Assembly (NCBI GenBank): GCA_014860115.1
Contig: JACZKK010000206.1
Location: 25,440-89,439, forward strand
Origin: Ignavibacteriaceae bacterium
GTDB taxonomy: Bacteria > Bacteroidota > Ignavibacteria > Ignavibacteriales > Ignavibacteriaceae
Reading direction: 5' to 3'
DNA length: 64,000 bases
This document shows, one piece after another, positions 45,802-54,334 of the stretch. Position 1 is the first letter of the stretch, and every line of letters begins with the position of its first letter. Below the pieces are notes generated by a model, which was not told where the DNA came from, did no database searches, and saw only the letters and a list, made by a program, of their open reading frames with translations. A program made the translations under genes and the position numbers.

Positions 45802-47067
45802 ATGTCATTCGAAAAATTGAATCTCATCAAGCCGTTATTAACGGCACTAACCACCGAAGGTTATACAATACCAACACCAATTCAGGTGCAGGCAATTCCT
45901 GTAATACTTGAAAGAAAGGATCTAATAGGCTGTGCACAAACCGGAACGGGCAAAACGGCTGCGTTTGCAATTCCGATTCTTCAGATACTCAGTGCTGAAA
46001 AACATTCACACCACCAACGAAGAATAATTAAATCACTCATACTTACACCAACGCGAGAGCTTGCCGTTCAGATTGGTGAAAGCTTTGATGCTTATGGAAA
46101 GCATACCGGTTTAAAGAAGGCTGTTGTGTTCGGCGGAGTTTCTCAAAGAGCACAAACAATGAAGCTGAGAGAAGGAGTGGATATTCTTATCGCAACACCG
46201 GGAAGACTTCTCGACCTGATCAACCAGAGATATATAAAGCTCGACAGTATAAAAATATTTGTGCTTGATGAAGCTGATAGAATGCTCGATATGGGTTTTA
46301 TAAATGATGTTAAGAAGATAATTGAAAAGCTGCCCGGGAAAAGACAGTCGCTGTTATTCTCCGCAACTATGCCGACCGAAATTATAAAGCTCGCAAATAC
46401 AATTTTAACACATCCTGTAATGATTGAAGTTTCACCCGAGCAAAAAACGGTCGAATCTGTTAGACAGGGTGTTTATTTTGTCCAAAAGGGTGATAAAAAG
46501 AAACTGCTTCTTCACATTCTGAAAAGTGAAAACATTCCATCGGCACTTATCTTTACAAGAACTAAGCGCGGTGCGGATGTAATCACTAAACTATTGAACG
46601 ATGCTCAAATCCATACTGATTCAATTCACGGGAACAAATCGCAGCAGGCAAGGCAGCGTGCACTGAGTAATTTTAAATCAAATAAAACCAAAGTACTCGT
46701 TGCAACAGATATTGCAGCACGCGGGATAGACATAGATAAATTGTCACACGTATTTAATTATGATATTCCTGAATATGCCGAAGCTTATGTTCATCGTATC
46801 GGTCGTACTGCAAGAGCTGGTTTGGGAGGAACCGCACTTTCTTTCTGTGATCCCGAGGAAATTTCTTATCTCAGTGCTATTAACAAACTAATCAAGCAGC
46901 CTATTTCAATTATAGATGATCATCCTTTTAAATTGGTTGATATTAAATCAGGCGAGAATCCGGCTGATCAAAATAAGTTTGTAAGAAGAAAAGGATCTTT
47001 CGGATTTGGAAAGAGTGGAAGAAATCGTTCTGGAAGAAGCTTCCGCAAGTTTAAAGCAAAGAGTTAA
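45802..47067 (+). CDS. rhlE: DEAD-box RNA helicase, RhlE type
   Basis: The 421-residue protein contains all helicase motifs in order: Q motif (PTPIQVQAIP), I AQTGTGKTAA, Ia PTREL, II VLDEADRMLDMGF, III SAT, IV-V (IFTRTKRG, ATDIAARGID) and VI HRIGRTARAG. The C-terminus is a short Lys/Arg/Gly/Ser-rich tail (GKSGRNRSGRSFRKFKAKS) that binds RNA. RhlE-type helicases unwind RNA during ribosome assembly and RNA decay. It is a single gene. No strong Shine-Dalgarno site is visible. Confidence 0.93.
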   Translation: MSFEKLNLIKPLLTALTTEGYTIPTPIQVQAIPVILERKDLIGCAQTGTGKTAAFAIPILQILSAEKHSHHQRRIIKSLILTPTRELAVQIGESFDAYGKHTGLKKAVVFGGVSQRAQTMKLREGVDILIATPGRLLDLINQRYIKLDSIKIFVLDEADRMLDMGFINDVKKIIEKLPGKRQSLLFSATMPTEIIKLANTILTHPVMIEVSPEQKTVESVRQGVYFVQKGDKKKLLLHILKSENIPSALIFTRTKRGADVITKLLNDAQIHTDSIHGNKSQQARQRALSNFKSNKTKVLVATDIAARGIDIDKLSHVFNYDIPEYAEAYVHRIGRTARAGLGGTALSFCDPEEISYLSAINKLIKQPISIIDDHPFKLVDIKSGENPADQNKFVRRKGSFGFGKSGRNRSGRSFRKFKAKS

Positions 47068-47090
47068 AATCGCGAGACAGTTCTAAAACT

Positions 47091-47116
47091 GTCATTCCGG
47101 ACTTGATCCGGAATCT
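47091..47116. repeat. GTCATTCCGGA / TCCGGAATC dispersed palindrome
   Basis: TTCCGGA (47095-47101), loop CTTGA, TCCGGAA (47107-47113), the clearest copy of the family in this window, just 3' of the helicase gene. Confidence 0.75.
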
Positions 47117-47249
47117 AAACCTTCTATTGTGATGAAAATAGAGGTTGAAAATAATTCAGCAGAAATTTGAATACAAGTTGGCTGACCTTTCGTTCTAAAA
47201 AGTCAGCCACAAACCTGACTGCCTTCAGGCAAGTTTCACGAATAGATTT

Positions 47250-47372
47250 TTATTTAGGAAGTCCCTGCATATTTTTTTCTTGTTCTTTTGCTCGCTTGGC
47301 TGCTCTTTTTTCGGCTTTAGTCTTCTGCGGCTTTTTCTTTGTATCTTTTTTCTGGATCAGTTCTTTACTCAT
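47250..47372 (-). CDS. Small basic protein of 40 residues
   Basis: On the minus strand an ATG at 47372 opens a 40-codon frame encoding MSKELIQKKDTKKKPQKT, then AEKRAAKRAKEQEKN and ending MQGLPK. It is almost all Lys, Arg, Ala and Glu, predicted as one charged helix. An AAAGGAGA Shine-Dalgarno site lies about seven bases upstream, much better than chance. Similar short Lys-rich proteins occur in relatives as uncharacterised proteins, to my knowledge. A nucleic-acid-binding role is a guess from composition and from the adjacent RNA helicase. Confidence 0.65.
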   Translation of the reverse strand: MSKELIQKKDTKKKPQKTKAEKRAAKRAKEQEKNMQGLPK

Positions 47373-47433
47373 AGCCTTTTCTCCTTTTAATTAGAAATGA
47401 TTCACCGAATTATAATATTAATTTTTGTTATTT

Positions 47434-48378
47434 CTAATATCTATCTTTTACTAACCACTCTAGCATTTCCTTTATACTGCCGGTAGCTAAAGCAATACTT
47501 GTATCTGCTGCGCCATAATATAAATTAAGTGTGTCACCATCAGAACCAATAGTGTATCCGCAAGGAAATACTACATTATCAACATCACCATGCAGTTCGT
47601 AAGATTCTTGAGGCGAAAAGACCCACTCACTGCTGCGCTTAATTAAAATTTCAGGCTTTTTCAAATCAAACAACGCAAGACCAAGCCTGTAAATGCATCC
47701 GCTGCATGACTGCTTCACTCCATGGTAAATTACCAGCCAGCCATCCGGCGTTTCAATCGGCGGAGGTGAAAGACCAATTTTATTTGCATCCCACCAGGCG
47801 CCCTTCCGCGCATCCATCATCAGAATATGTTTACCCCAATTTTTCAAATCGGGCGAATAAGAAATCCACATATGAGCTCTCGGTGCGCTAACGGGACGAT
47901 GAATCATTGCCCAGTTACCTTCAATTCGATATGGCAGTAGAGCTGCATCTTTATCTTCGGGCGGCATTATAACACCGTAGCGTTCAAAGCTGTGAAAATC
48001 TTCTGTAAGTGCCAAAGCAACTCCGGGACCATCACGTGTATATGCAGTATAAACAACCGCGAACTTTTTTAGTTCTTCAACGAAAGTAATTCGCGGATCT
48101 TCAATGCCCCACAATTCTTCAGGATGATTATCCGGATCAGGTAACAGAGTTGGCTGCGGGTCAATCTTCCAGGAATCTTTTCCATTTGCAGAACGGGCAG
48201 CACAAAGATGAGAAAGTCCCCGCCGATCTTCTACACGGCAAAGAAGCAGTGTTGTACCATCCGGCAATAATGCGGCGCCTGCATTGAATACACTGTTGAT
48301 AGGATATGACCAATCTTTTGCCGTAAGAATCGGATTATTTTTATAACGATGGAAAAGTTCAGAATGCTGATTGTTCAT
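47434..48378 (-). CDS. GH130 family beta-mannoside phosphorylase-like glycosidase
   Basis: The 314-residue protein has the five-bladed propeller pattern of GH130: RYKNNPILTAKDW, VFNAGAA, LLCRVEDRRG, GIEDPRITF with the catalytic Asp, AALLPYRI, and HGVKQSCSGCIYRLGLALFD (cores HGVK and YRLGLALFD). The enzymes phosphorolyse or hydrolyse beta-1,2- or 1,4-mannosyl linkages. Its ATG overlaps the stop of the upstream glycosyltransferase by four bases. The pair is a recurring operon and probably makes and recycles one mannose-containing saccharide. Confidence 0.9.
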   Translation of the reverse strand: MNNQHSELFHRYKNNPILTAKDWSYPINSVFNAGAALLPDGTTLLLCRVEDRRGLSHLCAARSANGKDSWKIDPQPTLLPDPDNHPEELWGIEDPRITFVEELKKFAVVYTAYTRDGPGVALALTEDFHSFERYGVIMPPEDKDAALLPYRIEGNWAMIHRPVSAPRAHMWISYSPDLKNWGKHILMMDARKGAWWDANKIGLSPPPIETPDGWLVIYHGVKQSCSGCIYRLGLALFDLKKPEILIKRSSEWVFSPQESYELHGDVDNVVFPCGYTIGSDGDTLNLYYGAADTSIALATGSIKEMLEWLVKDRY

Positions 48379-50645
48379 TTTACTAACACCTCTGTAGATA
48401 AATGTGTCTGTTCAGCCAGACGTAATTCAAGTAGTGACTGAAGAAAGGCTAGTGTTGATTCGGCACCTTGATTATTATTTGGACGGTCAGGATGTAAACC
48501 GTCACGGCAGCCTCCGGTTGTGGGATCGTAAATTGGTAGATTTAAATCATTACGTCCGAGAAACCACTCAAATGCACGTCGGGCTTCTTTGTGCCATCGC
48601 TTGTCTGTTGTAATCCGGTACGCTTCAAGACAGGCCGATACCATTGCTTGTGCTTCGATAGGTTGTTGATCAAAACGAGCTCTGTCACCACCCTTCTGAT
48701 AAAAACCGTTTGAGCCAATAGGAACAAAATGGCCCGCAGTAGAACGCTGCAAATCGGTTAGCCAATTTAATGATTCTAGACCGGCAGCTGTCATAACTTT
48801 GTCAGGAATTGATTGTCCGCATGTAAGTAGGGCATGTGAAAGAGCAGCGTTGCAATACGAAAGTTCATTTTCGTACCATTGCCATTCATCTGATCGGTTA
48901 TTTTGATATAGAGAAAGCAACCGTCCAGCCAGTTCGTCCCGCACATTGCTCGCCCTGCGATCACCCGCAAATTTTTTTGAATACTCGTGTATACCTAAAA
49001 GTGCAAAAGCCCAGGCTCGCGGACTTGTAGTTTTTATAATTGCTGGCATGGACTGCTCGAACAACCAACCAGCCATACTGTTGAAAGCGGGCGAATGAGA
49101 ATGACTTAATACTGTACCTAGTGCTAAAATTGCCCTGCCATGACTATCGTCCGAACCTATATCTTCTAACCAGTTACGTTGATAGTCCATGAAATTTCTA
49201 AATCGTTTAGTCTGAGTGTTGAATGCAAATCCAAGAAAGGCAAGATAGCGAAAAGCTAATTCCTGGCTTTCGCTACTACCAAGTTCATCCAAAAGAATGC
49301 TTACTAGCAGAGCTCTGGCATTGTCGTCGGTGGTATACCCATGCGAATAATTGGGCACCGTAAAAAGTGCGTGTTGAAACATTCCGGTATCGTCAGTCAT
49401 GTTTTTCAAATGATTAAGTTTGAGCGGAGGTAACTCCCAGGGATGTTTATCTAGTGCTTTGACACTTAAGTTCGGTGGAATATAGTGGCGGCGCTCCGCC
49501 CGCGCTCGCTTAAAACTTTCCATATAACGTTGTGCGACTTCCGACCAAATCATAGCTCTTCCAAACTTATAAGCACGCTTTCGCATTGCATGCCGTTCGG
49601 CTTCATTTTCTAATAAGTTAATAACCTGCTTAGCTAAAGCTGCGGGATCTTTGAAGGGAACCAGTAGACCTCTTCCATCAGAAAGAACCTCTTGAGCATA
49701 CCAATACGGAGTTGAAATCACTGCTTTACCAGCTCCTAATGTATAGGCCAAAGTCCCAGAAGTTATCTGGGCTTCATTGAGATAGGGTGTAATATAAATA
49801 TCTGCAGCACTTATGAACTCAACAAGTTCTTCCAGACTAACAAAGCGATTGTAAAAGATAACATTGCTTTCCACACCTTTCTGTTGAGCAAGCCACTGTA
49901 AAGAAAGGCGGTAAGTTTCACCTTCATTTTGAATAACATGAGGATGCGTTGCACCAACAACGATATAAACAATGTCGGGATAGCGGGCGATAATGTCCGG
50001 AAGTGCAGTTATAACATTTTCGATTCCTTTGTTCGACGAAAGTAAACCAAAACTTAATAAAACAATTTTTCCTTCTACTCCAAATAAATCTTTATTAAAA
50101 CTTGGATCGACAAACGGAACGTCCGGAATGCCGTGTGGAATCAGATCAATTTTCTCCAAAGGTACTTTATAAATATCATGCAGAAATTCAGAACCGCGTT
50201 CACTCATAACTACCAAACGATCGGATAATGCTCCAACTTCTTCCAAAACCCGTCGCTGATCGGGATCAGGAGTTTTTAGTATTGTATGCAAAGTTGTAAC
50301 GATAGGCATGCGTAATCCACGCAGAAGTGTCAGTATATGGCTTCCTGCCTTTCCTCCAAAAATTCCATACTCGAATTGCAGACACACCAGGTCAACATTA
50401 TTTATATTTAAAAAATCCGAGGCTCTTAAATAGGAATCAATATCTTTCTCTGTAAGTTCAAATCGAACCCGTGCTGGATATGCATAACCGTCCACAACAT
50501 CATTGACCGGCAATGCGATGCAAGTTGTTCTGTTATATTGTGCAGCGACGGCTTCACATAAATCGGTGGTAAAGGTAGCAATTCCGCACTGCCGCGGTAA
50601 ATAATTTCCAATGAAGGCAATCCGGTTGAGTGTTGAATTTGTAAT
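48375..50645 (-). CDS. GT4 glycosyltransferase with C-terminal alpha/alpha-toroid, ATT start
   Basis: The conserved GT4 N-terminus IAFIGNYLPRQCGIATFTTDL is encoded upstream of the first TTG (50513); no ATG, GTG or TTG exists between it and the in-frame stop. An ATT at 50645 has GGAG six bases before it (50652-50655), so the start is placed there, giving 756 residues. The GT4 core (GLLSSNKGIENVI, PYLNEAQITSGTLAYTLGAGKAVI, cited by its cores) spans to about residue 400. The rest is a helical toroid domain with HGYTTDDNARALL and QPIEAQAMV. It probably adds mannose in a pathway with the GH130 gene. Confidence 0.8.
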   Translation of the reverse strand: MTNSTLNRIAFIGNYLPRQCGIATFTTDLCEAVAAQYNRTTCIALPVNDVVDGYAYPARVRFELTEKDIDSYLRASDFLNINNVDLVCLQFEYGIFGGKAGSHILTLLRGLRMPIVTTLHTILKTPDPDQRRVLEEVGALSDRLVVMSERGSEFLHDIYKVPLEKIDLIPHGIPDVPFVDPSFNKDLFGVEGKIVLLSFGLLSSNKGIENVITALPDIIARYPDIVYIVVGATHPHVIQNEGETYRLSLQWLAQQKGVESNVIFYNRFVSLEELVEFISAADIYITPYLNEAQITSGTLAYTLGAGKAVISTPYWYAQEVLSDGRGLLVPFKDPAALAKQVINLLENEAERHAMRKRAYKFGRAMIWSEVAQRYMESFKRARAERRHYIPPNLSVKALDKHPWELPPLKLNHLKNMTDDTGMFQHALFTVPNYSHGYTTDDNARALLVSILLDELGSSESQELAFRYLAFLGFAFNTQTKRFRNFMDYQRNWLEDIGSDDSHGRAILALGTVLSHSHSPAFNSMAGWLFEQSMPAIIKTTSPRAWAFALLGIHEYSKKFAGDRRASNVRDELAGRLLSLYQNNRSDEWQWYENELSYCNAALSHALLTCGQSIPDKVMTAAGLESLNWLTDLQRSTAGHFVPIGSNGFYQKGGDRARFDQQPIEAQAMVSACLEAYRITTDKRWHKEARRAFEWFLGRNDLNLPIYDPTTGGCRDGLHPDRPNNNQGAESTLAFLQSLLELRLAEQTHLSTEVLVK

Positions 50646-51014
50646 GTTATGCTCCAGGGTTATTATCTATAATTATGATAAGTAAAAAAGAACTACATCT
50701 TTAATGTAAACAAAAATTATAATAACTTTTTTGGAAATATGTGTTTATAAAAACAGCAGTAAAATTGAAAGACAAAGTATAATATGATAGATAAAATCGA
50801 GACCTTTAATTAAGCCGCAAGTTTCTATTGTTCTAAGATCCGACATTGCGACATCACCAATTCCAAAGAGTTTCATTGTTCTATTCAGATTTTACTGCCG
50901 TATAAACATTTCTAATTGATTATTCCTGTTCATCACTTACTTAGACGATCTATTCAATAGCATCTGATAATCATTACCGGCTAATTAATGCCGGATATTA
51001 TTAAATGGTCTTGA
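50646..51014. other. Gene-free stretch upstream of the GT/GH130 operon
   Basis: 369 AT-rich bases between two minus-strand genes. At 50683-50703 there is AAAAAAGAACTACATCTTT, a partial match to the envelope motif seen at 53508 and other sites. A weak hairpin (50977-50994) lies near the OmpA gene end. No small gene is recognised. Confidence 0.5.
50977..50994 (-). terminator. Weak hairpin after the OmpA-family gene
   Basis: CCGGC, loop TAATTAAT, GCCGG. On the minus strand the flank is T-poor, so termination efficiency is uncertain. Confidence 0.4.
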
Positions 51015-51686
51015 TTAAAGTTCGCCTCTTTCAGCTGCCGCTTTAAGATCTTCATTTGCAAAGATTGCAATCTCTACTCTTCTATTAAGCTGCTTTCCTT
51101 CAACTGATTCATTTGTTGCAACAGGTTCCATTTCACCTATTCCGACAGTTGATAGTCTTGAGGGATTAACTCCCTGAATCTTTGTATAATCTGAAACAGC
51201 TTGGGCTCTTCTCTCGGATAGAGACTGATTGTATTCCTCTGCACCATCAGAATCGGTATGTCCTGCTATAAGGATATTTGAATCAGGATACTTTTTAAGA
51301 ATGTCAGCTAACTTGTAGATATTTGTTTTAGCATTGGACTGCAATATTGAAGAATCGTATGCAAATAGAATTCCGGAATCGAAGGTAAGCTTTATACCCT
51401 CGCCTATTCTTTCAACTTCTGCACCTTCAATTTCATTTTCCATTTCTTCAGCTTGCTGATCCATATGATTTCCTATTAAAGCTCCTGCAGTACCACCAAC
51501 TACTGCGCCAATAATAGCCCCTGCGGCTGTGTTACCTAATTCATTGCCGACAATTCCTCCAACCACAGCGCCGCCAGCACCTCCTATAACTCCACCTTTA
51601 ACAGCATTGCTTGTACCGCAGCTGAGACTAAACAGAGCCAGGCTTGCAACTATTGTAATTAAAATTATCCCTCTTATCTTTTTCAT
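51015..51686 (-). CDS. OmpA-family lipoprotein with glycine-zipper domain
   Basis: The 223-residue protein has a lipobox (ALFSLSC, Cys at about residue 23) and a Gly-zipper segment (GGVIGGAGGAVVGGIVGNE and AAGAIIGAVVGGTAG) that probably inserts in the membrane. It ends in an OmpA C-terminal peptidoglycan-binding domain (IAGHTDSDG, NQSLSERRAQAV, GIGEMEPVA, NRRVEI). It anchors the outer membrane to peptidoglycan. AGAGGAATGAA precedes the ATG. It lies 40 bases downstream of a small gene. Confidence 0.92.
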   Translation of the reverse strand: MKKIRGIILITIVASLALFSLSCGTSNAVKGGVIGGAGGAVVGGIVGNELGNTAAGAIIGAVVGGTAGALIGNHMDQQAEEMENEIEGAEVERIGEGIKLTFDSGILFAYDSSILQSNAKTNIYKLADILKKYPDSNILIAGHTDSDGAEEYNQSLSERRAQAVSDYTKIQGVNPSRLSTVGIGEMEPVATNESVEGKQLNRRVEIAIFANEDLKAAAERGEL

Positions 51687-51726
51687 TTCATTCCTCTTGT
51701 AATTTTTATAATGGTTATATTTTTAG

Positions 51727-51936
51727 TTAATTATTACTATCTACTGATATTTTTAGATTTCTTCTTTCAACATCCTGATTAAATACTAGCACCGGATATT
51801 CTTTATATTTTTCATTAAGAGCTAAAAAAGCAGTACGTCTTATTTCTACCGGTGCTTTTTCATCAAGAGCGATTCTTTTCAGAATTATTAAGTTACCACC
51901 TGCGAACTTCAGCATTTTAATTTGAGCACTTGTCAT
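51727..51936 (-). CDS. Small protein of unknown function (69 residues)
   Basis: An upstream ATG at 51960 exists, but GAGG lies five bases before the ATG at 51936 (MTSAQIKMLKFAGGN), so that start is preferred. The product is mixed-charge, with no signal or membrane segment, and a central IRRTAFLALNEKYKEYPVLV. I recognise no family. It lies between the outer-membrane protein gene and the OmpA gene on the same strand. Confidence 0.55.
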   Translation of the reverse strand: MTSAQIKMLKFAGGNLIILKRIALDEKAPVEIRRTAFLALNEKYKEYPVLVFNQDVERRNLKISVDSNN

Positions 51937-51995
51937 ATAGTCCTCTGTGTTTTCATTCAAAAAGAATTTATTTAGATGGAAGGGAAATAACTAAT

Positions 51996-52012
51996 GGCGG
52001 GATTAACCCGCC
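51996..52012 (-). terminator. Terminator-like hairpin after the outer-membrane protein gene
   Basis: GGCGGG, loop ATTAA, CCCGCC: a 6-bp all-GC stem just beyond the stop of the 52039 gene. The T-rich tail is weak on the minus strand. Confidence 0.6.
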
Positions 52013-52038
52013 CCTAATTTTCCCACCCAACTTTTTAC

Positions 52039-52524
52039 TTAATTAAACCAGTATCTTATCCCTAAACCACCGCCAACTCCAAAGTCGGTTGCTGGGGATA
52101 AATCAAGAATAGGTACGAGTTCCAGAAAAACATCTATCGGTGCATCAGCAAACAAATAATTTATACCTATTGGAATTCTTACACCAAAACTGGGATCATC
52201 AGCCAGAACAACCCTACCGCCAATTCCAATATACAGTGGTAATTTACCTGAAGAGACCGGCATTAAATTAAAGAAGTGCCATACGTAATCAGCCTGGAGA
52301 AGTAAACTGCCGTCATTATGATTATCATTATGATGATAATTTTGGAATGACCAGGCTAGTGCGAAGTCAAATGCATTGTCACTGCTTGTCCACGCTTTTG
52401 CACTCAAACCTGTAGGTTCTCCTAAAATAATTCCCAGTCCAAATCCATGATCCTGTGCTGTAATTGGTTTTGCTAAGATCATCATCAGACCTAAAACCAT
52501 AGTGAATAATATACTTTTTTTCAT
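52039..52524 (-). CDS. Outer-membrane beta-barrel protein, DUF3996-like
   Basis: The 161-residue protein has a signal peptide (ILFTMVLGLMMILAKPITAQ), then FGLGIILGEPTGLSAKAW, barrel strands with YIGIGGRVV and GVRIPIGINYLF, and a C-terminal aromatic GIRYWFN. This fits the short periplasm-facing/outer-membrane barrel group DUF3996. AAGGAG lies eight bases before the ATG at 52524, preferred over the further upstream ATG. It begins 30 bases after the DUF4382 gene and is probably co-transcribed with it. Confidence 0.75.
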   Translation of the reverse strand: MKKSILFTMVLGLMMILAKPITAQDHGFGLGIILGEPTGLSAKAWTSSDNAFDFALAWSFQNYHHNDNHNDGSLLLQADYVWHFFNLMPVSSGKLPLYIGIGGRVVLADDPSFGVRIPIGINYLFADAPIDVFLELVPILDLSPATDFGVGGGLGIRYWFN

Positions 52525-52554
52525 TACTGTAACTCCTTTTTTTGTTTTCAAAAT

Positions 52555-53367
52555 TTATCTAATACTTAAGTTGATCGTTCCTAAATTCGTATTCTGTTGT
52601 GCAACAACGATTACATTAGTAATGGTTGTATCGTTATAAGCAGGGTCTGCTGAGAATACTTCTACTCTGTAAGTCTGTTGTAATAATGCCATCAGCATGA
52701 ATGACCCGGTGATCGGCTCTGCAATTGTAAGTGAAGTGTCTGTTCCGCTTATTGCATAAACAAATCCTGCTGCACTTACCGGATTTATTTTACCTGAAAT
52801 GGATCCTGAGATTACAACTGGCGTCATTCTGATAACCGGTTTCAGCTTATACTGTCCGTTACCTGTAACCACTATTGAACGCTCAGCATCAAAATCAAGT
52901 AATAGTTCGTACAGAAGTCCATCCTCGATAACAAAGGAGTGATTAAGTTTAACTCCTGTTTGTTCTCCACTTGGAATTTCAAGAGGGTATGTAACTCCAT
53001 CAACAACAACGTTACTTCCTGTCCCGATTATTAATCTAATCTGAGTATAGCGTCCTGCATCAAGTTGATGATCACCAAGAACAACACTTGCACCGTTCCT
53101 CAATAAAAGCAGATCATAAGTGGCAGTAGTATTGTTTATTACGATCCAGCCGTCGTTTGAACCAGCATCTGCCTTATGAACTTCAACTCTTGTAACTACT
53201 ATGTTTACCTCGTCATAGCCTGCGGGGGAATCAACCATTGTGATTTTTACTTGTCCCTGCCCGGTTTCAGGCGAAGTTGAATCAGAGCAGCTAAAAATGA
53301 ATAAAGCTGCTGTAAAAAGACTTAAAAGGACTGTTATGTGAATTATTTTCTCTCTTATAGTTCTCAT
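52555..53367 (-). CDS. DUF4382 family lipoprotein
   Basis: The 270-residue protein has a lipoprotein signal (LFTAALFIFSC) and a DUF4382 domain: VKITMVDSPAGYDEVNIVV, YDLLLLRNGASVVLG, TQIRLIIG, and LLLDFDAERSIVV. A TTG lies two codons upstream, but GGAG is better spaced for the ATG at 53367 (nine bases). Function unknown; it is often a surface or periplasmic protein. The shared envelope motif lies about 140 bases upstream. Confidence 0.88.
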   Translation of the reverse strand: MRTIREKIIHITVLLSLFTAALFIFSCSDSTSPETGQGQVKITMVDSPAGYDEVNIVVTRVEVHKADAGSNDGWIVINNTTATYDLLLLRNGASVVLGDHQLDAGRYTQIRLIIGTGSNVVVDGVTYPLEIPSGEQTGVKLNHSFVIEDGLLYELLLDFDAERSIVVTGNGQYKLKPVIRMTPVVISGSISGKINPVSAAGFVYAISGTDTSLTIAEPITGSFMLMALLQQTYRVEVFSADPAYNDTTITNVIVVAQQNTNLGTINLSIR

Positions 53368-53507
53368 TATCAAATACTCCTCTTTTAATAAATTAAATAA
53401 AATCGTTAAATGTGTTTATCGCTTTTTCTCGTGATCTCTACATCAATCATGCTTTATTAAACACATTACAAGCTACTAGAAGAAGGCTGGCTAAACAATC
53501 AGGCAAA

Positions 53508-53540
53508 GGGATGAAAAAGGGACTACATCTTTTGAGAAGT
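53508..53540 (-). promoter_or_regulatory. Shared envelope-gene motif, copy 1
   Basis: On the minus strand: GATGTAGTCCC, TTTTTCATCC, eight bases, GATTG. It lies about 141 bases upstream of the DUF4382 start. See the finding on the shared motif. Confidence 0.6.
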
Positions 53541-53626
53541 TTGAAATTAAAAGCAAGCATCAAACTATTTTGTTGAGTTGATTAAAGAATAGTACAACTG
53601 GTTTTTATATTAGTTCAAATTTCATT

Positions 53627-54297
53627 TTACAATTTTTGCCAGTAACCTGAATCTGATATGAGATCCTGCAAAACAATAATTGCGAACTGTATTCCTATAC
53701 AGATCAGGAGAAAACCCATTATTCTTGAAAGACTATCTACTCCATTTACACCAAGAATCCGGCTGACAAAACCAGCACTTTGAAGAACCAACCAGGAGAT
53801 TATCGCGGTAATTACTATGGCAAGAATTACTCCAGTAAAAGCAAACACTTTATCATAACCATGCCGTCCATCAATCGATGAGGATATTGTGATAACGGTT
53901 GCAATAGCGCCCGGTCCTGCTAAGCTTGGCATCGATAGAGGACTAAATGAGATGTTGCTTTTTTTAATTGCTTCTTTCTTTTCAGCTTGAGTAATCTTTG
54001 CTTCACCCGGAAACAACACTTTAAATCCAAGAAAACCAATTACCATTCCTCCCGCTATGCGGATTCCGGGTATAGAGATTCCAAAGAAAATCATGATAAA
54101 ATGTCCCGCCAACAGAAAAACCACTAGGATACCAGTCATATAAATGCACGCCATAATAATTTGGCGATTAAGATCTTTTTTAGTTAGATGTTTGCTAATA
54201 CCAAGTAGGAGTATTGCGGTGCTAACCGGATTGACAATGGGAAGAAGCGTTACAAGTGTTACTAAAACTGATGAAAGAAAACCTGTTTATCATTCAT
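53627..54297 (-). CDS. MarC family inner-membrane protein, 5' end frameshifted
   Basis: From an internal ATG (54154) the frame gives 175 residues of a MarC protein (LSMPSLAGPGAIATVITIS, GVNGVDSLSRIMGFLL). The same frame continues upstream in the expected FLSSVLVTLVTLLPIVNPV but has no start codon. An ATG at 54297 in the other frame gives MNDKQVF. Adding one base to the four-base run at 54278-54281 joins the two exactly. MarC members are six-helix membrane proteins of unknown transport role. Either a sequencing indel or a real frameshift. Confidence 0.8.
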
Positions 54298-54334
54298 AAA
54301 ATATTTTTCGATTTCCAGATTATAAAAAAAATAA

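Noticed and set aside
48375..50513. TTG at 50513 as the true start of the glycosyltransferase
   Set aside because: It would remove the conserved GT4 N-terminal strand and loop that bind substrate; the upstream frame encodes them intact.
51727..51960. Longer start at 51960 for the 69-residue protein
   Set aside because: A GAGG site fits the ATG at 51936 much better; the first eight codons overlap a purine run.
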